Assembly (NCBI GenBank): GCA_963824935.1
Contig: CAWGRF010000010.1
Span: forward strand, 1-64,000
From: JACCZX01 sp963824935
GTDB lineage: Bacteria; Pseudomonadota; Gammaproteobacteria; Burkholderiales; Burkholderiaceae_F
DNA length: 64,000 nucleotides
Reading direction: 5' to 3'
Shown here in pieces: positions 27,054-34,443 of the stretch. The position numbers and the translations under genes are program-made. The notes below the pieces were generated by a model, which saw only the letters and a list, made by a program, of their open reading frames with translations, did not search any database and had not been told where the DNA came from. How positions within the stretch are numbered: position 1 is the stretch's first letter; every line of letters starts with the position of its first letter.

Positions 27054-27446
27054 TCAACGTCCTGCTACTGACTCCGAGAAGACCCAGTGATGACCGGCGA
27101 GGTCTTGTGCTCCGTACTGGCGCTCACCGTATGGATAGGTCATCGGAGGGCCAGATGTCTTCGCGCCAGCGGCGACTGCTCTGGCGTAGTGTTCGTCGAC
27201 TTTCTCAACCCTCACCATGACCGAATGGGTGGAATCTGTGTCCAGCACCCGACTGCCCGACCTGACTATCACCGCACCGTTGCCCTCGTAGAAGGCGAGC
27301 GCTTCATGGGGCTGCCGAACGCACAAAGACGGATCGCAGGATGCGAGATGGCGCAGCAGCCGACTCGACGGCGCAGACAGTCGGCGATGCGCTACGCGGC
27401 GAATCCCGATTGACATGTCTGTCGGCATGGAACGGTTCGAGCGCAC
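27054..27446 (-). pseudogene. VOC-superfamily (PhnB-like) protein with degraded N-terminus
   Basis: The C-terminal 80 residues are a clear VOC half: YEGNGAVIVRSG, SVMVRVEKVDEHYARAVAAG, YPYGERQYGAQDLAGHHWVF. The N-terminal 45 residues (IRRVAHRRLSAPSSR and so on) do not resemble the first VOC strand and look out of frame. The gene is probably frameshifted or recombined at about 27300. It occupies the cassette between attC sites 10 and 11. Confidence 0.6.
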
Positions 27447-27470
27447 GGGCTGTCAGCGCGTTGCAATGCG

Positions 27471-27554
27471 GCCTAACGAACAGAGCTAACCGGCCGCGAG
27501 CGGACGGCGCGCCAGCGCCGCCGGCGAGCGGTCCGGTTGAGCGAGAGGTTAGGC
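27471..27554 (-). repeat. attC site 11
   Basis: Left arm GCCTAAC (27471-27477), right arm GTTAGGC (27548-27554). Stem AGCTAACCGG / CCGGTTGAGC and inner GCGCCAGCGCCGCCGGCG. Length 84. Confidence 0.9.
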
Positions 27555-27635
27555 GCCATTGCGTTCACCGCTGCCGTTAACAGGACGAGAGCTCCCGAAT
27601 CGGTAGACCTGTCCAGAGTTGTCTGACCTTCACCA

Positions 27636-28106
27636 CTAGTCGCTGCTTTTGTCGACCCACTGCACCAGCTCAAGGGTGATCCCCTCGGGACCTTCAAAGA
27701 ATCGAAGCCGCCGGCTGATGTAGTCCATCTCATCGCTCAGCATCGTCACCCCGTTAGCCGTCAAATGGCTGGTGGCCGCCCCGATATCGTCGACACGGAA
27801 CGCAAGATGGTTGTAGCCCCGTCGCCGCAGATTCGTCGGATGCTCGCCTGGGTCGTCCGGCGGCCTTGGATCGAACTCGAGCAACTGGATCTCGAAGTGA
27901 GGCTCGGCTCCTTCGAGTACAAGCGTGATGTGCTGAGCCTTCATGTTCGGCATGCCCATGTACCGCGCAGGCGGGCCACCATCGATCATCGCGACGTGTT
28001 GCTTCCGGAAGCCAAGGAGCTCGAAGAACTCGATCGCGGTCGCAGCGTTCGCCACTGCGATGGTTACATGATCGGGGTTGCGAATCACCAACATCATCCC
28101 CTCCAC
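27636..28106 (-). CDS. VOC-superfamily (glyoxalase-like) protein
   Basis: A 156-residue protein with several candidate Met starts (28106, 28097 or 28094). RNPDHVTIAVANAATAIEFF and LGFRKQHVAMIDG form the first half. NHLAFRVDDIGAATSHLTANG and FEGPEGITLELVQWVD form the second, ending with the metal Glu. His in the first strand, His in NHLAF and the terminal Glu are present, so metal binding is likely. The reaction is unknown. A stretch of about 80 bases separates the stop from attC site 11. Confidence 0.88.
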   Translation of the reverse strand: MEGMMLVIRNPDHVTIAVANAATAIEFFELLGFRKQHVAMIDGGPPARYMGMPNMKAQHITLVLEGAEPHFEIQLLEFDPRPPDDPGEHPTNLRRRGYNHLAFRVDDIGAATSHLTANGVTMLSDEMDYISRRLRFFEGPEGITLELVQWVDKSSD

Positions 28107-28115
28107 CGGTGTGCT

Positions 28116-28187
28116 GCCTAACGTTTGAGGTGAGCCGCCGCTAGAGGCCGCAGGCCGGAAGCGGTCGGCTCGACCGAATGGTTAGGC
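28116..28187 (-). repeat. attC site 12
   Basis: Left arm GCCTAAC (28116-28122), right arm GTTAGGC (28181-28187), stem GTGAGCCGCCGC / GCGGTCGGCTCGACC. Length 72. The right arm includes the stop codon of the membrane protein gene. Confidence 0.9.
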
Positions 28188-28634
28188 CTCTCTTGTCTGT
28201 GCAGCAGTCTTCCCTTGCTTCATGCGAGTACCGATCTGAATTCCCAACCAAGCCATTGGCAGGTACGCGGCCAACAGGTCAAGAGCGATGAACCAAGTTG
28301 GGGCGGGAATCATGAAACTTGCCGCCACACCACCGCAAAGAAAGACTGCGCCAATCACGTAGGCAATTTGCGCCTTGTAGCTCGCTGCGATCAGGTAAGC
28401 AGCGAGTGCGCCAGCGAGAGTACCAACCGCGTGCGCCAAGAACGGCATTATGAAATGCCGCGGCTCAAGGAGATGCATAGCCTTGCTCAGGCTTTCGGCG
28501 CTATTTACATCCACACCCGCAGGCGGAGGAATGAGCGACGGGCTGAGAGTGATGAGTGCCATGTTGACGCCTCCGCCTATGGCGATTCCCGCGAGGATGG
28601 CAAGCACATTTCGCAGTAGGTTGGGCATGGGCAA
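28182..28634 (-). CDS. Four-helix integral membrane protein of unknown function
   Basis: A 150-residue protein with four hydrophobic segments: NVLAILAGIAIGGGVNMALI, a periplasmic loop with PPPAGVDVNSAESL, FLAHAVGTLAGALAAYLIA, AYVIGAVFLCGGVAASFMI, and a final helix before the basic tail RMKQGKTAAQTREA. It resembles small membrane proteins commonly seen in cassettes, with no assigned role. The stop lies in the right arm of attC site 12; the start is 28634 or 28628. Confidence 0.8.
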   Translation of the reverse strand: MPMPNLLRNVLAILAGIAIGGGVNMALITLSPSLIPPPAGVDVNSAESLSKAMHLLEPRHFIMPFLAHAVGTLAGALAAYLIAASYKAQIAYVIGAVFLCGGVAASFMIPAPTWFIALDLLAAYLPMAWLGIQIGTRMKQGKTAAQTREA

Positions 28635-28646
28635 TTCTCCTGAGAG

Positions 28647-28709
28647 GCCTAACGTGGAGGTGAGGGGCGCGCGGCATCTGGTGCGTCCCCATCAACCGCA
28701 GGGTTAGAT
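28647..28709 (-). repeat. attC site 13
   Basis: Left arm GCCTAAC (28647-28653), right arm GTTAGAT (28703-28709). Core GGTGAGGGGCGCGC / GTGCGTCCCCATC. Length 63. The frame of the next gene runs into it. Confidence 0.88.
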
Positions 28710-28888
28710 AGCTGTTTTGAACGTTTGTACACAAGGATCAATACTTGGAGGAACCACCCAATTGCGCCGAGAAGCCAAGCACCAAACAAGAAAACTATCC
28801 CCCCGTGTCCGTAATAACTGCCGACGATCCAGCCAATCGCACTACTGCCTAAGAACCAGAGAACAAGAAGGAGGATCCACCGCGGCAT
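28649..28888 (-). CDS. Small membrane protein with attC-encoded tail
   Basis: About 79 residues from Met at 28888; a TTG at 28930 would add 14. Two membrane helices (WILLLVLWFLGSSAIGWIVG and FLFGAWLLGAIGWFLQVLIL) are followed by a basic YKRSKQ. The C-terminal 18 residues (from NPAVDGD to RPSPPR) are encoded by the attC 13 stem because the frame passes the right arm without a stop. Resembles short YccF/DUF-type membrane proteins only in size. No function assigned. Confidence 0.65.
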   Translation of the reverse strand: MPRWILLLVLWFLGSSAIGWIVGSYYGHGGIVFLFGAWLLGAIGWFLQVLILVYKRSKQLSNPAVDGDAPDAARPSPPR

Positions 28889-28929
28889 AAATTCAATGCG
28901 AGGGTTGTCGGACAACTTCCATATCAGCA

Positions 28930-29017
28930 ATCTAACGTTCCGGTTCAGCGGCCGCGCTGCCCCCTAGCCCTTCTTGGTACTTTATCCATCGCGGTCCGCT
29001 GCAACCGGTTGTTAGCG
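28930..29017 (-). repeat. attC site 14
   Basis: Left arm ATCTAAC (28930-28936), right arm GTTAGCG (29011-29017). Stem CCGGTTCAGCGGCCGCG / CGCGGTCCGCTGCAACCGG with an unpaired centre. Length 88. Confidence 0.88.
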
Positions 29018-31000
29018 AGCACTGGGCAAGCGGAACGCTATGAGATGGTCTCCCTTTCCCCATAGATCTCCCCCTCCGACTGCAATGACCACAAACTGCT
29101 CACCTGAACGAAGCTGATAGCTCATGGGCGTTGCTCTTGCGCTCTCGGGCAGCGGCCCGCGCCAGAGTTCGCGACCGGTTTCGATGTCATAGGCACGAAG
29201 CCAGCGATCCAGCGCAGCACCAATGAACACGACTCCGCCTGCCGTTGCAATCGGACCGCCAAGATTCGGGGAACCCCATTCCTCTTTGACACGAGAGGCC
29301 ATATCCGGACCTAACGGTCGCGTAAAAGATCCAAGCGGCGTTTCCCATCGAATCCTGCCAGTCTTGAGATCAACCGCGACCAGCGTACCCCACGGTGGTG
29401 GCGAGCACGGAAGACCTGAAGGACCGAGCAGGATGCGTCGGCGCATGACATACGGCGTGCCCAGCATCCTGTTGTATTCGTAGTTGTGGCCGAGACGAGT
29501 GTCTTCTGTCCGAAAGCGGTCGCGATCGAAGTCAGCACGGGGAATCAACTGCACCATCGCAGCGATCCTGTTGACAGGCACGACGGCGATCTGCCGCACG
29601 GGGTCTACAGCCACGCCACCCCAGTGCGCTCCACCGATGTTTGAGGGAAGCACCAATGTCCCTTGAGTGCTCGGCGGGGTAAATATCCCATCGTTCCGCA
29701 GCCCATCGACCACCGCTCGGCATGCCTCGCGGTCCGCGTCGTTTATTCCCCATGCGTCTACTGCAGCCAGCCGATGCGGACTGAGTGGCGGGGTCAGCGC
29801 AGTGAAGGGCTGCGTTGCAGCAGCTTCCTCGCCTGGAATGTCGCTCTTGGGAACAGAGCGCTCCTCGACTGGAAAGATCGGTTCACCGGTTTCCCGATTC
29901 AGTACGAATAGCATGCCTGTCTTCGTGGCCTGGAGCACGGCCGGAATCTCGGCGCCATCGCGAGTGAGCGTCACCAATGCCGGCGGGGCAGCGTTGTCGT
30001 AGTCCCACAGATCGTGGTGCACCGTCTGGAACGTCCACACACGATCGCCGGTCGACAGCTTGAGCGCCACGATTGAATTAGCGTGGCGGTTATCCCCGAG
30101 ACGCAGAACGCCGTAATAATCCGGAGCCGGGCTCGACGTGGGAATGAAGACGAGGTCACGTTGTGGATCAGCGGATAACGCTGACCACGCGTTTGCCGCG
30201 CCCGTGCCGTGGGCCAAGTCACCTCGCCACTCACCGTAGGCCGGGTCGGCCGGGTTCTGCGGAATCGGATCCCAACTCCACCGCAGCGCACCCGTCCGCG
30301 CATCAAACGCGCGGATCTCGCCACTAGCAGGATTCGGGCGGCTGTTGTCGCCAATGGAGGACCCAACCACCACCAAGCCGTTTGCCACCACGGGCGGCGA
30401 TGTCACCGTATAGGCTTGAGTCTCGAAGGGCGGAATCCGCAATCCCTGCCTCAGGTCCACTATCCCGCTGCTACCAAACTTCGTGCAAGGCCGTCCGTCG
30501 GCCGCATTCAGAGCGATTAACTGGGATTGCGCCGTAGCCACATAGATAGTGCGTCGGCAGGCAGCATCAAGCGGTGCTTTCTCGTCCAGCCACGTCGACA
30601 CGCCCCGGCTGGCGAAATCACCGTAAGGGATATCCCGGCGAATGTGCGGGTCGAATATCCACCGCTCCCGACCAGTCGATGGGTCGAGAGCAATCACTCG
30701 TCCCAGAGGCGTGGACAGATACATGAGCCCGTCGACGATGATGGGTGTTGTTTCAAACGCGGTCGGTTTGGTGGTCGCAAAACGGGAATCTGCCTCACCG
30801 GTGCGATAAGTCCATGCCAACTCGAGCCGGTGAACATTGTCACGGGTAATGCCCAATGCGGGGAGGTAGCGCGTACCTTGGACATTTCGTCCGTACGCCG
30901 TCCACTCGCTCGAATTGTCAGGTGACACAAATTGAACGCATGCCGTGAGGATCGTGCTAATGGTGAGCAGAGGTGCGAGTGACCGAATAATTGATGACAC
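29012..31000 (-). CDS. PQQ-dependent dehydrogenase (quinoprotein, lipoprotein form)
   Basis: A 662-residue beta-propeller protein. A lipobox LTAC near residue 21 suggests a periplasmic lipoprotein. The start has WTAYGRNVQGTRYLPALGIT, then LAWTYRTGE. PQQ-propeller blades appear as LGRVIALDPSTGRERW, FDARTGALRWSWD, and YDIETGRELWRGPLP. WTFQTVHHDLWDYD and HWGGVAVDP match membrane-type quinoprotein glucose/quinate dehydrogenase family blocks. No cytochrome CxxCH is present, so electrons would pass to quinone or a separate cytochrome. It is by far the largest single-gene cassette here (about 2 kb), between attC sites 14 and 15. Confidence 0.9.
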   Translation of the reverse strand: MSSIIRSLAPLLTISTILTACVQFVSPDNSSEWTAYGRNVQGTRYLPALGITRDNVHRLELAWTYRTGEADSRFATTKPTAFETTPIIVDGLMYLSTPLGRVIALDPSTGRERWIFDPHIRRDIPYGDFASRGVSTWLDEKAPLDAACRRTIYVATAQSQLIALNAADGRPCTKFGSSGIVDLRQGLRIPPFETQAYTVTSPPVVANGLVVVGSSIGDNSRPNPASGEIRAFDARTGALRWSWDPIPQNPADPAYGEWRGDLAHGTGAANAWSALSADPQRDLVFIPTSSPAPDYYGVLRLGDNRHANSIVALKLSTGDRVWTFQTVHHDLWDYDNAAPPALVTLTRDGAEIPAVLQATKTGMLFVLNRETGEPIFPVEERSVPKSDIPGEEAAATQPFTALTPPLSPHRLAAVDAWGINDADREACRAVVDGLRNDGIFTPPSTQGTLVLPSNIGGAHWGGVAVDPVRQIAVVPVNRIAAMVQLIPRADFDRDRFRTEDTRLGHNYEYNRMLGTPYVMRRRILLGPSGLPCSPPPWGTLVAVDLKTGRIRWETPLGSFTRPLGPDMASRVKEEWGSPNLGGPIATAGGVVFIGAALDRWLRAYDIETGRELWRGPLPESARATPMSYQLRSGEQFVVIAVGGGDLWGKGDHLIAFRLPSAR

Positions 31001-31010
31001 TCTTATGTCT

Positions 31011-31088
31011 CGCTAACGCCCCGCATCACCTGCCGGCGGAAGCGGGCGAAGCCCGCTGTAGCCGGTCAGGTGCATGCGGATGTTAGGT
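31011..31088 (-). repeat. attC site 15
   Basis: Left arm CGCTAAC (31011-31017), right arm GTTAGGT (31082-31088). Stem GCATCACCTGCCGGC / GCCGGTCAGGTGCATGC with inner AGCGGGCGAAGCCCGCT. Length 78. Confidence 0.9.
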
Positions 31089-31142
31089 GTCGTCTCGCCA
31101 ATCATGGCCGGGCTTGAACAGCATATGCGGGACGAGTTGAGT

Positions 31143-31849
31143 TCACCACTCGCCTCGCTCAAATAGCAACTTGGATCTCCCAAGCGCACGCCCAAGCCGC
31201 ACGATGCTTTCGCGACGGGACATGACTTCCGGACTCTTTCCATGAGCGAGCAGAATCCGACCTAGCATCCATGTGAGGAGCATCTGGATTAGTGTGATAC
31301 GCGTTGCCTGCAAGGGATCGTAGGTTTCGAGCCCGTGCATGGCGACGAACTGATTACCCCCACCGTGCGCAACCATAGCGAACTGCCACCCCTGAAGTTC
31401 GGACGTGTAGTGGGCGTACGGTTGCACGGCGCGCGCCAGATTTCCGTAGAACTCGGCCCACGTTTCATCCCAAAGGCCGGACCCTACGAAGGCCACACAT
31501 CTTTCTCAAGTGCTTTCCGCAGTTCGCCGTGGGACTTCTTGCCCTCCTTCCACGCGGAAAGGAGAGGCTCGGCGAAATCCGGCGGTTGCAGACCAATCTC
31601 GGCGATCGTGAGTGCCTCGACTGATTGCCGCACCAAGCAAATGGCCGCCGAATGCGTACCGCGTCGATTGATGTGACCGCCAGCCTCCATACACCCCGCA
31701 TGATGGCAGAGCGCCAACTCTGCCAACGGTTGGAGGTCGACAGTGGGTAGCCGATGATTCCGTGCGGCGGCCACGCCCATGCCGATCAAAGGCCACAACA
31801 ACTCGTCGCCGACGCGGAACCACTCAGGCTGATTCTCAGCTTCGGGCAC
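31143..31849 (-). CDS. Hypothetical protein, about 235 residues, frameshifted
   Basis: I recognise no family. The first frame (31849-31484) gives MPEAENQPEWFRVGDELLW, then HINRRGTHSAAICLVRQSVEA and LSAWKEGKKSHGELRKALEKD. The second frame (about 31490-31143) continues GSGLWDETWAEFYGNLARAVQPYAHY and ends SRRESIVRLGRALGRSKLLF. The halves abut exactly and no other gene fits, so one indel near 31490 is likely. The protein is soluble and helical; HRGTHSA and AHYTSELQGWQ look conserved. It fills the cassette between attC sites 15 and 16. Confidence 0.68.
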
Positions 31850-31860
31850 GCGCTTACGAC

Positions 31861-31920
31861 ACCTAACGACTGAGTTGAGCCGCGCTCGTAGAGTGTCGGC
31901 TCTCGAACGAAATGTTAGAT
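31861..31920 (-). repeat. attC site 16
   Basis: Left arm ACCTAAC (31861-31867), right arm GTTAGAT (31914-31920), core GAGTTGAGCCGCGCTCGTAG and GTGTCGGCTCTCGAACG. Length 60. Confidence 0.9.
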
Positions 31921-32313
31921 GTTATGTTCGTTCTCAAGGAGCAGAGAACGATGTGGACCCAGTAGTCCATTGCGCTTCCATTGGTTGATCCTTCGACGAC
32001 CGTCCATGAGGTACTCACGCTCGCTCCACCTAAGGACGACAACGGCACCGGAAGCGGGGTGGGGTTCTGAGGTTGTCACTTGTGACGCATGAATCAAAGG
32101 CCATAGACGTTCCAAATCTCGATACTCCACCGACAACCGCAAGCCGGTACGAGGAATCTGGAGGGTGGAACCAGAATCATTCAACCAAGGATTCTTCCGC
32201 AGCAACCGGTTAATCGTGTCAATGCAGTCATGATCTGACTCGAAGTGGTTAGCCAGGACAGAGGCTAGCTCGCCCCAAAGACCTTGTTCAGTACGCGTTG
32301 CAGGAACTGACAT
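31915..32313 (-). CDS. Hypothetical cassette protein, 132 residues
   Basis: I do not recognise it. It is soluble, with an N-terminal helical region (TEQGLWGELASVLANHFES), a middle GLRLSVEYRDLERLWPL, and a C-terminal motif REYLMDGRRRINQWKRNG. The last part resembles ParB/Srx-like nuclease or antitoxin cores in which DGxxRI binds nucleotide, but the resemblance is short. Its stop codon lies in the right arm of attC site 16 and its start four bases left of site 17, a compact cassette. Confidence 0.65.
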   Translation of the reverse strand: MSVPATRTEQGLWGELASVLANHFESDHDCIDTINRLLRKNPWLNDSGSTLQIPRTGLRLSVEYRDLERLWPLIHASQVTTSEPHPASGAVVVLRWSEREYLMDGRRRINQWKRNGLLGPHRSLLLENEHNI

Positions 32314-32316
32314 CTA

Positions 32317-32380
32317 GCGCAACGCTGAGCCGCAAACGCAAGCGCAGCTTGCGGATGTCGGCTCGAGCAACGAGTTAAGT
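32317..32380 (-). repeat. attC site 17 (variant left arm)
   Basis: The left arm reads GCGCAAC (32317-32323), deviating from YTAAC; the right arm is GTTAAGT (32374-32380). The core GCTGAGCCGCAAACGCAAGCG and GCGGATGTCGGCTCGAGC still pair. Length 64. Confidence 0.75.
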
Positions 32381-32644
32381 CCGAGCGACAAGCGGCACGA
32401 ACCGAAGATGAACGAAAGCATAAGCGGCAAACCCCACCGCAATGCACAGCGCTGAGGTTGTGAACGACATATAGCGAGGAGCGAGTGCAATTGCCGCGAT
32501 GAAGAGAATGCCGGCGAACAGCGACAACCAAGACACCGAAAGCCTTGTGCCGCACACCTTGCACGGCGCGTCTATCACTGGCCCAAGCGCGAACTTGCGC
32601 CAGTAACTAAAGGGCTCTGCCTGACAATGTGGGCACACGAGCAT
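32375..32644 (-). CDS. Zinc-ribbon membrane protein, 89 residues
   Basis: The N-terminus has two CxxC knuckles (CPHCQAEPF, and CKVCGTRL about 20 residues on), a zinc ribbon. Two hydrophobic helices follow (SLFAGILFIAAIALAP and ALCIAVGFAAYAFVHL). The size and layout match a small-membrane-protein type that I have an impression is frequent in gene cassettes, with unknown function. Its stop falls in the right arm of attC site 17 and its start is seven bases left of site 18. Confidence 0.78.
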   Translation of the reverse strand: MLVCPHCQAEPFSYWRKFALGPVIDAPCKVCGTRLSVSWLSLFAGILFIAAIALAPRYMSFTTSALCIAVGFAAYAFVHLRFVPLVART

Positions 32645-32650
32645 AAAAGG

Positions 32651-32716
32651 ACTTAACGTTTGAATTCACCGGCCTGCGCGGCTCTTGCGCAGGTCCGGTG
32701 GAATGATTGGTTAGCC
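32651..32716 (-). repeat. attC site 18
   Basis: Left arm ACTTAAC (32651-32657), right arm GTTAGCC (32710-32716). Stem GAATTCACCGG CCTGCG / GCAGG TCCGGTGGAAT. Length 66, strongly self-complementary. Confidence 0.92.
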
Positions 32717-33241
32717 CCGAAGTTGGCTGAGTAACTCATAGCCCTCTGGCCAAGCGCCGAGGCCGCTATTTGCATTGATGTGACCGCAACTGCCGATATG
32801 AACTACGCGGCTCCCCCATGCCGCCGCAAGTTGCTCTGAGTATTCTGGCGAGCCATACGGATCATCCTTGCTGACCACCACGATGCTCTGAAACGACAAG
32901 GGTTGAGCGGGGGTCTCGGAGAATCCGGCTGCCTCCGCGGGAAAGTTAGGGCCTGTGCAGTTGGGTACCGCAACCAGCAGGGCTGCCTTGATCGGAGAGT
33001 GCGGATTAGCCGCCCAGTGCGCTACTACCAAACAGGCAAGGCTATGTGCAACCAATACAACATCAGGCCCGACGTGCCTCACGGCCTTCTCAATGGCGGC
33101 CACCCACTCTTCGCAAACTGGGTTGTCCCAATCACGCTGCTGGACACGCACAAATTCGGGATGTAATTGCTGCCAGATGGATTGCCAGTGCAGCGGCCCT
33201 GAGTTTCCGATGCCTGGAAGGATAAGAACTGCTGCGGGCAC
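32711..33241 (-). CDS. RBBP9/YdeN-family serine hydrolase
   Basis: A 176-residue alpha/beta-hydrolase. The opening AAVLILPGIGNSGPLHWQS (N-terminal motif with HW), the nucleophile in VLVAHSLACLVVAHW, an acidic VSKDDPYGSPEYS and the final HIGSCGHINANSGLG with catalytic His are the signature of the RBBP9/YdeN/alpha-beta-hydrolase family. The substrate is unknown. The stop overlaps the right arm of attC site 18. Confidence 0.9.
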   Translation of the reverse strand: MPAAVLILPGIGNSGPLHWQSIWQQLHPEFVRVQQRDWDNPVCEEWVAAIEKAVRHVGPDVVLVAHSLACLVVAHWAANPHSPIKAALLVAVPNCTGPNFPAEAAGFSETPAQPLSFQSIVVVSKDDPYGSPEYSEQLAAAWGSRVVHIGSCGHINANSGLGAWPEGYELLSQLRG

Positions 33242-33261
33242 GGCGGACTCCTGTGCGAAGG

Positions 33262-33357
33262 GGCTAACGACCTAGTTGAGTGGCCGGCCACGATGCCTGT
33301 GCCGCGGCGAGACGCGGCCCACGATGGTCCCCGGTCCGCTCGAACGTGTTGTTAGCT
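33262..33357 (-). repeat. attC site 19
   Basis: Left arm GGCTAAC (33262-33268), right arm GTTAGCT (33351-33357). Outer stem GTTGAGTGGCCGG / CCGGTCCGCTCGAAC, middle CCACGATG... and ...CACGATGG. Length 96. Confidence 0.88.
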
Positions 33358-33358
33358 G

Positions 33359-33799
33359 TCATGGAGAAAGGCTGAGCTCCATCCACCGTAGGCCTCTTTC
33401 GATCTTCCAGTCGGTCCAGCCCCGCTTGCGATAGAAGCCGTAAGCGCGAAGCGTGGTATCGAGATCTGTCGTGAGCCACGCTCGCTTGCAGCCCGATGCC
33501 GCGAGCCATTCCTCGGCCAGGGCCATAAGCTTGCCGCCGACGCCTTTTCCCTCGTATTCCGGAAGCACGGCGATGACCAGGAATTCTCCCGTCGCGCGAT
33601 CGGCCATGGAGAACGCGACGACCCGGTCGGAATCGTCGCACACCCAGCCCTTGGTGGACTTGCCAAGGCTTTCCGTGACGCTCTGCGCGTTGATGCCGAG
33701 TCGTTGCAGTTCCTCAAGCGTCATCGTGTTCTCGCGCGTTCTCGGGCGAACGTAGAAAAGCGCTGGCACGTCGGCGGCGGTGATCTCGCGGAACTTCAC
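33359..33799 (-). CDS. GNAT-family N-acetyltransferase
   Basis: A 146-residue GNAT. The first strand is MKFREITAADVPALFYVR, the acetyl-CoA loop LPEYEGKGVGGKLM (V-x-x-Q/E-x-x-G-x-G-x-K), the helix AEEWLAASGCKRAWL, and the C-terminal motif AYGFYRKRGWTDW. All four GNAT motifs are present. The substrate could be an amine, a small drug or a protein; not assignable. It lies between attC sites 19 and 20. Confidence 0.92.
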   Translation of the reverse strand: MKFREITAADVPALFYVRPRTRENTMTLEELQRLGINAQSVTESLGKSTKGWVCDDSDRVVAFSMADRATGEFLVIAVLPEYEGKGVGGKLMALAEEWLAASGCKRAWLTTDLDTTLRAYGFYRKRGWTDWKIERGLRWMELSLSP

Positions 33800-33816
33800 G
33801 CGCCAATTCGAATGAC

Positions 33817-33889
33817 AGCTAACGTGTGAGTTGAGCCGCGCTCGCAGGCAAAGCCTGCTTGTGAGCGTCCGTTCGATGAAGGGTTAGAC
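33817..33889 (-). repeat. attC site 20
   Basis: Left arm AGCTAAC (33817-33823), right arm GTTAGAC (33883-33889), core GAGTTGAGCCGCGCTCGCAGG with inner CAAAGCCTGCTTG. Length 73. It is followed by a second right-arm-like end (see next). Confidence 0.88.
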
Positions 33890-33926
33890 CGCATGGCGTG
33901 CGGCCAGTTCGAACGGACAGTTAGGA
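33890..33926 (-). repeat. Partial second attC right half
   Basis: GTGCGGCCAGTTCGAACGG followed by ACAGTTAGGA (arm at 33920-33926) repeats the outer right half of a neighbouring attC 37 bases after site 20. No left half exists. It may mark a deleted cassette. Confidence 0.45.
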
Positions 33927-33929
33927 CAC

Positions 33930-34314
33930 TTCTGCACGTAGGCACTTTCGAGGGTGAACATCATGTCCAGATGCGCTCGTAGACGCTTTGCGGAGAGCAA
34001 TGAGCGTATGGCTGATACTCAGGCGAGTTGTAGCGCCAACGTGCTAAGGGAGTCCATATCCGGAAACTCGATGAATGTACAACTGCTCACCAACCGCGAC
34101 CTTCCTTCACCGAGACCGCGACAACGCCGACGACGACGCCAGAAGTGACTGCGACGGTTGTCTGGCTGCTGGAAGAAGAACTGGCTTCCAGTGGCGACCC
34201 TCAGGTAGCTTGTGGCGAAGGGGCAAACGGCATAAACGCTCTGCGCGATTCAAGGAGTACCGCCGCAACGCGGTCTGCGTCGGCGGGCTCAGCTTGGCGC
34301 AGGAGGAGTTGCAT
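33930..34314 (-). pseudogene. Decayed GNAT-acetyltransferase cassette
   Basis: Starting at Met 34314, MQLLLRQAEPADADRVAAVL and SRRAFMPFAP are a GNAT N-terminus, then a TGA. In shifted frames the sequence goes on with TTVAVTSGVVVGVVAVS and, after another shift, EQLYIHRVSGYG, which correspond to the middle of a GNAT domain. At least two indels and a stop occur and the acetyl-CoA loop is lost, so it is a pseudogene. A second relic of the same gene is at 37806-37999. The remainder to 33930 shows no clear product. Confidence 0.6.
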
Positions 34315-34317
34315 GCG

Positions 34318-34443
34318 GTCTAACGTTTAGGTAACCGGCGGCCGCGAGCGGCGAGGTGCTCGCTACTGCGCAGTATTGTTGATTCGTGATGGCCTTGAAC
34401 CGCGGCACGATCGCGGACGTCCGCGTTCACCGAAATGTTAGAG
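34318..34443 (-). repeat. attC site 21 (long)
   Basis: Left arm GTCTAAC (34318-34324), right arm GTTAGAG (34437-34443). Stem AGGTAACCGGCGGCCGCGA with TCGCGGACGTCCGCGTTCACC, with a long loop between. At 126 bases it is the longest site in the array. Confidence 0.85.
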
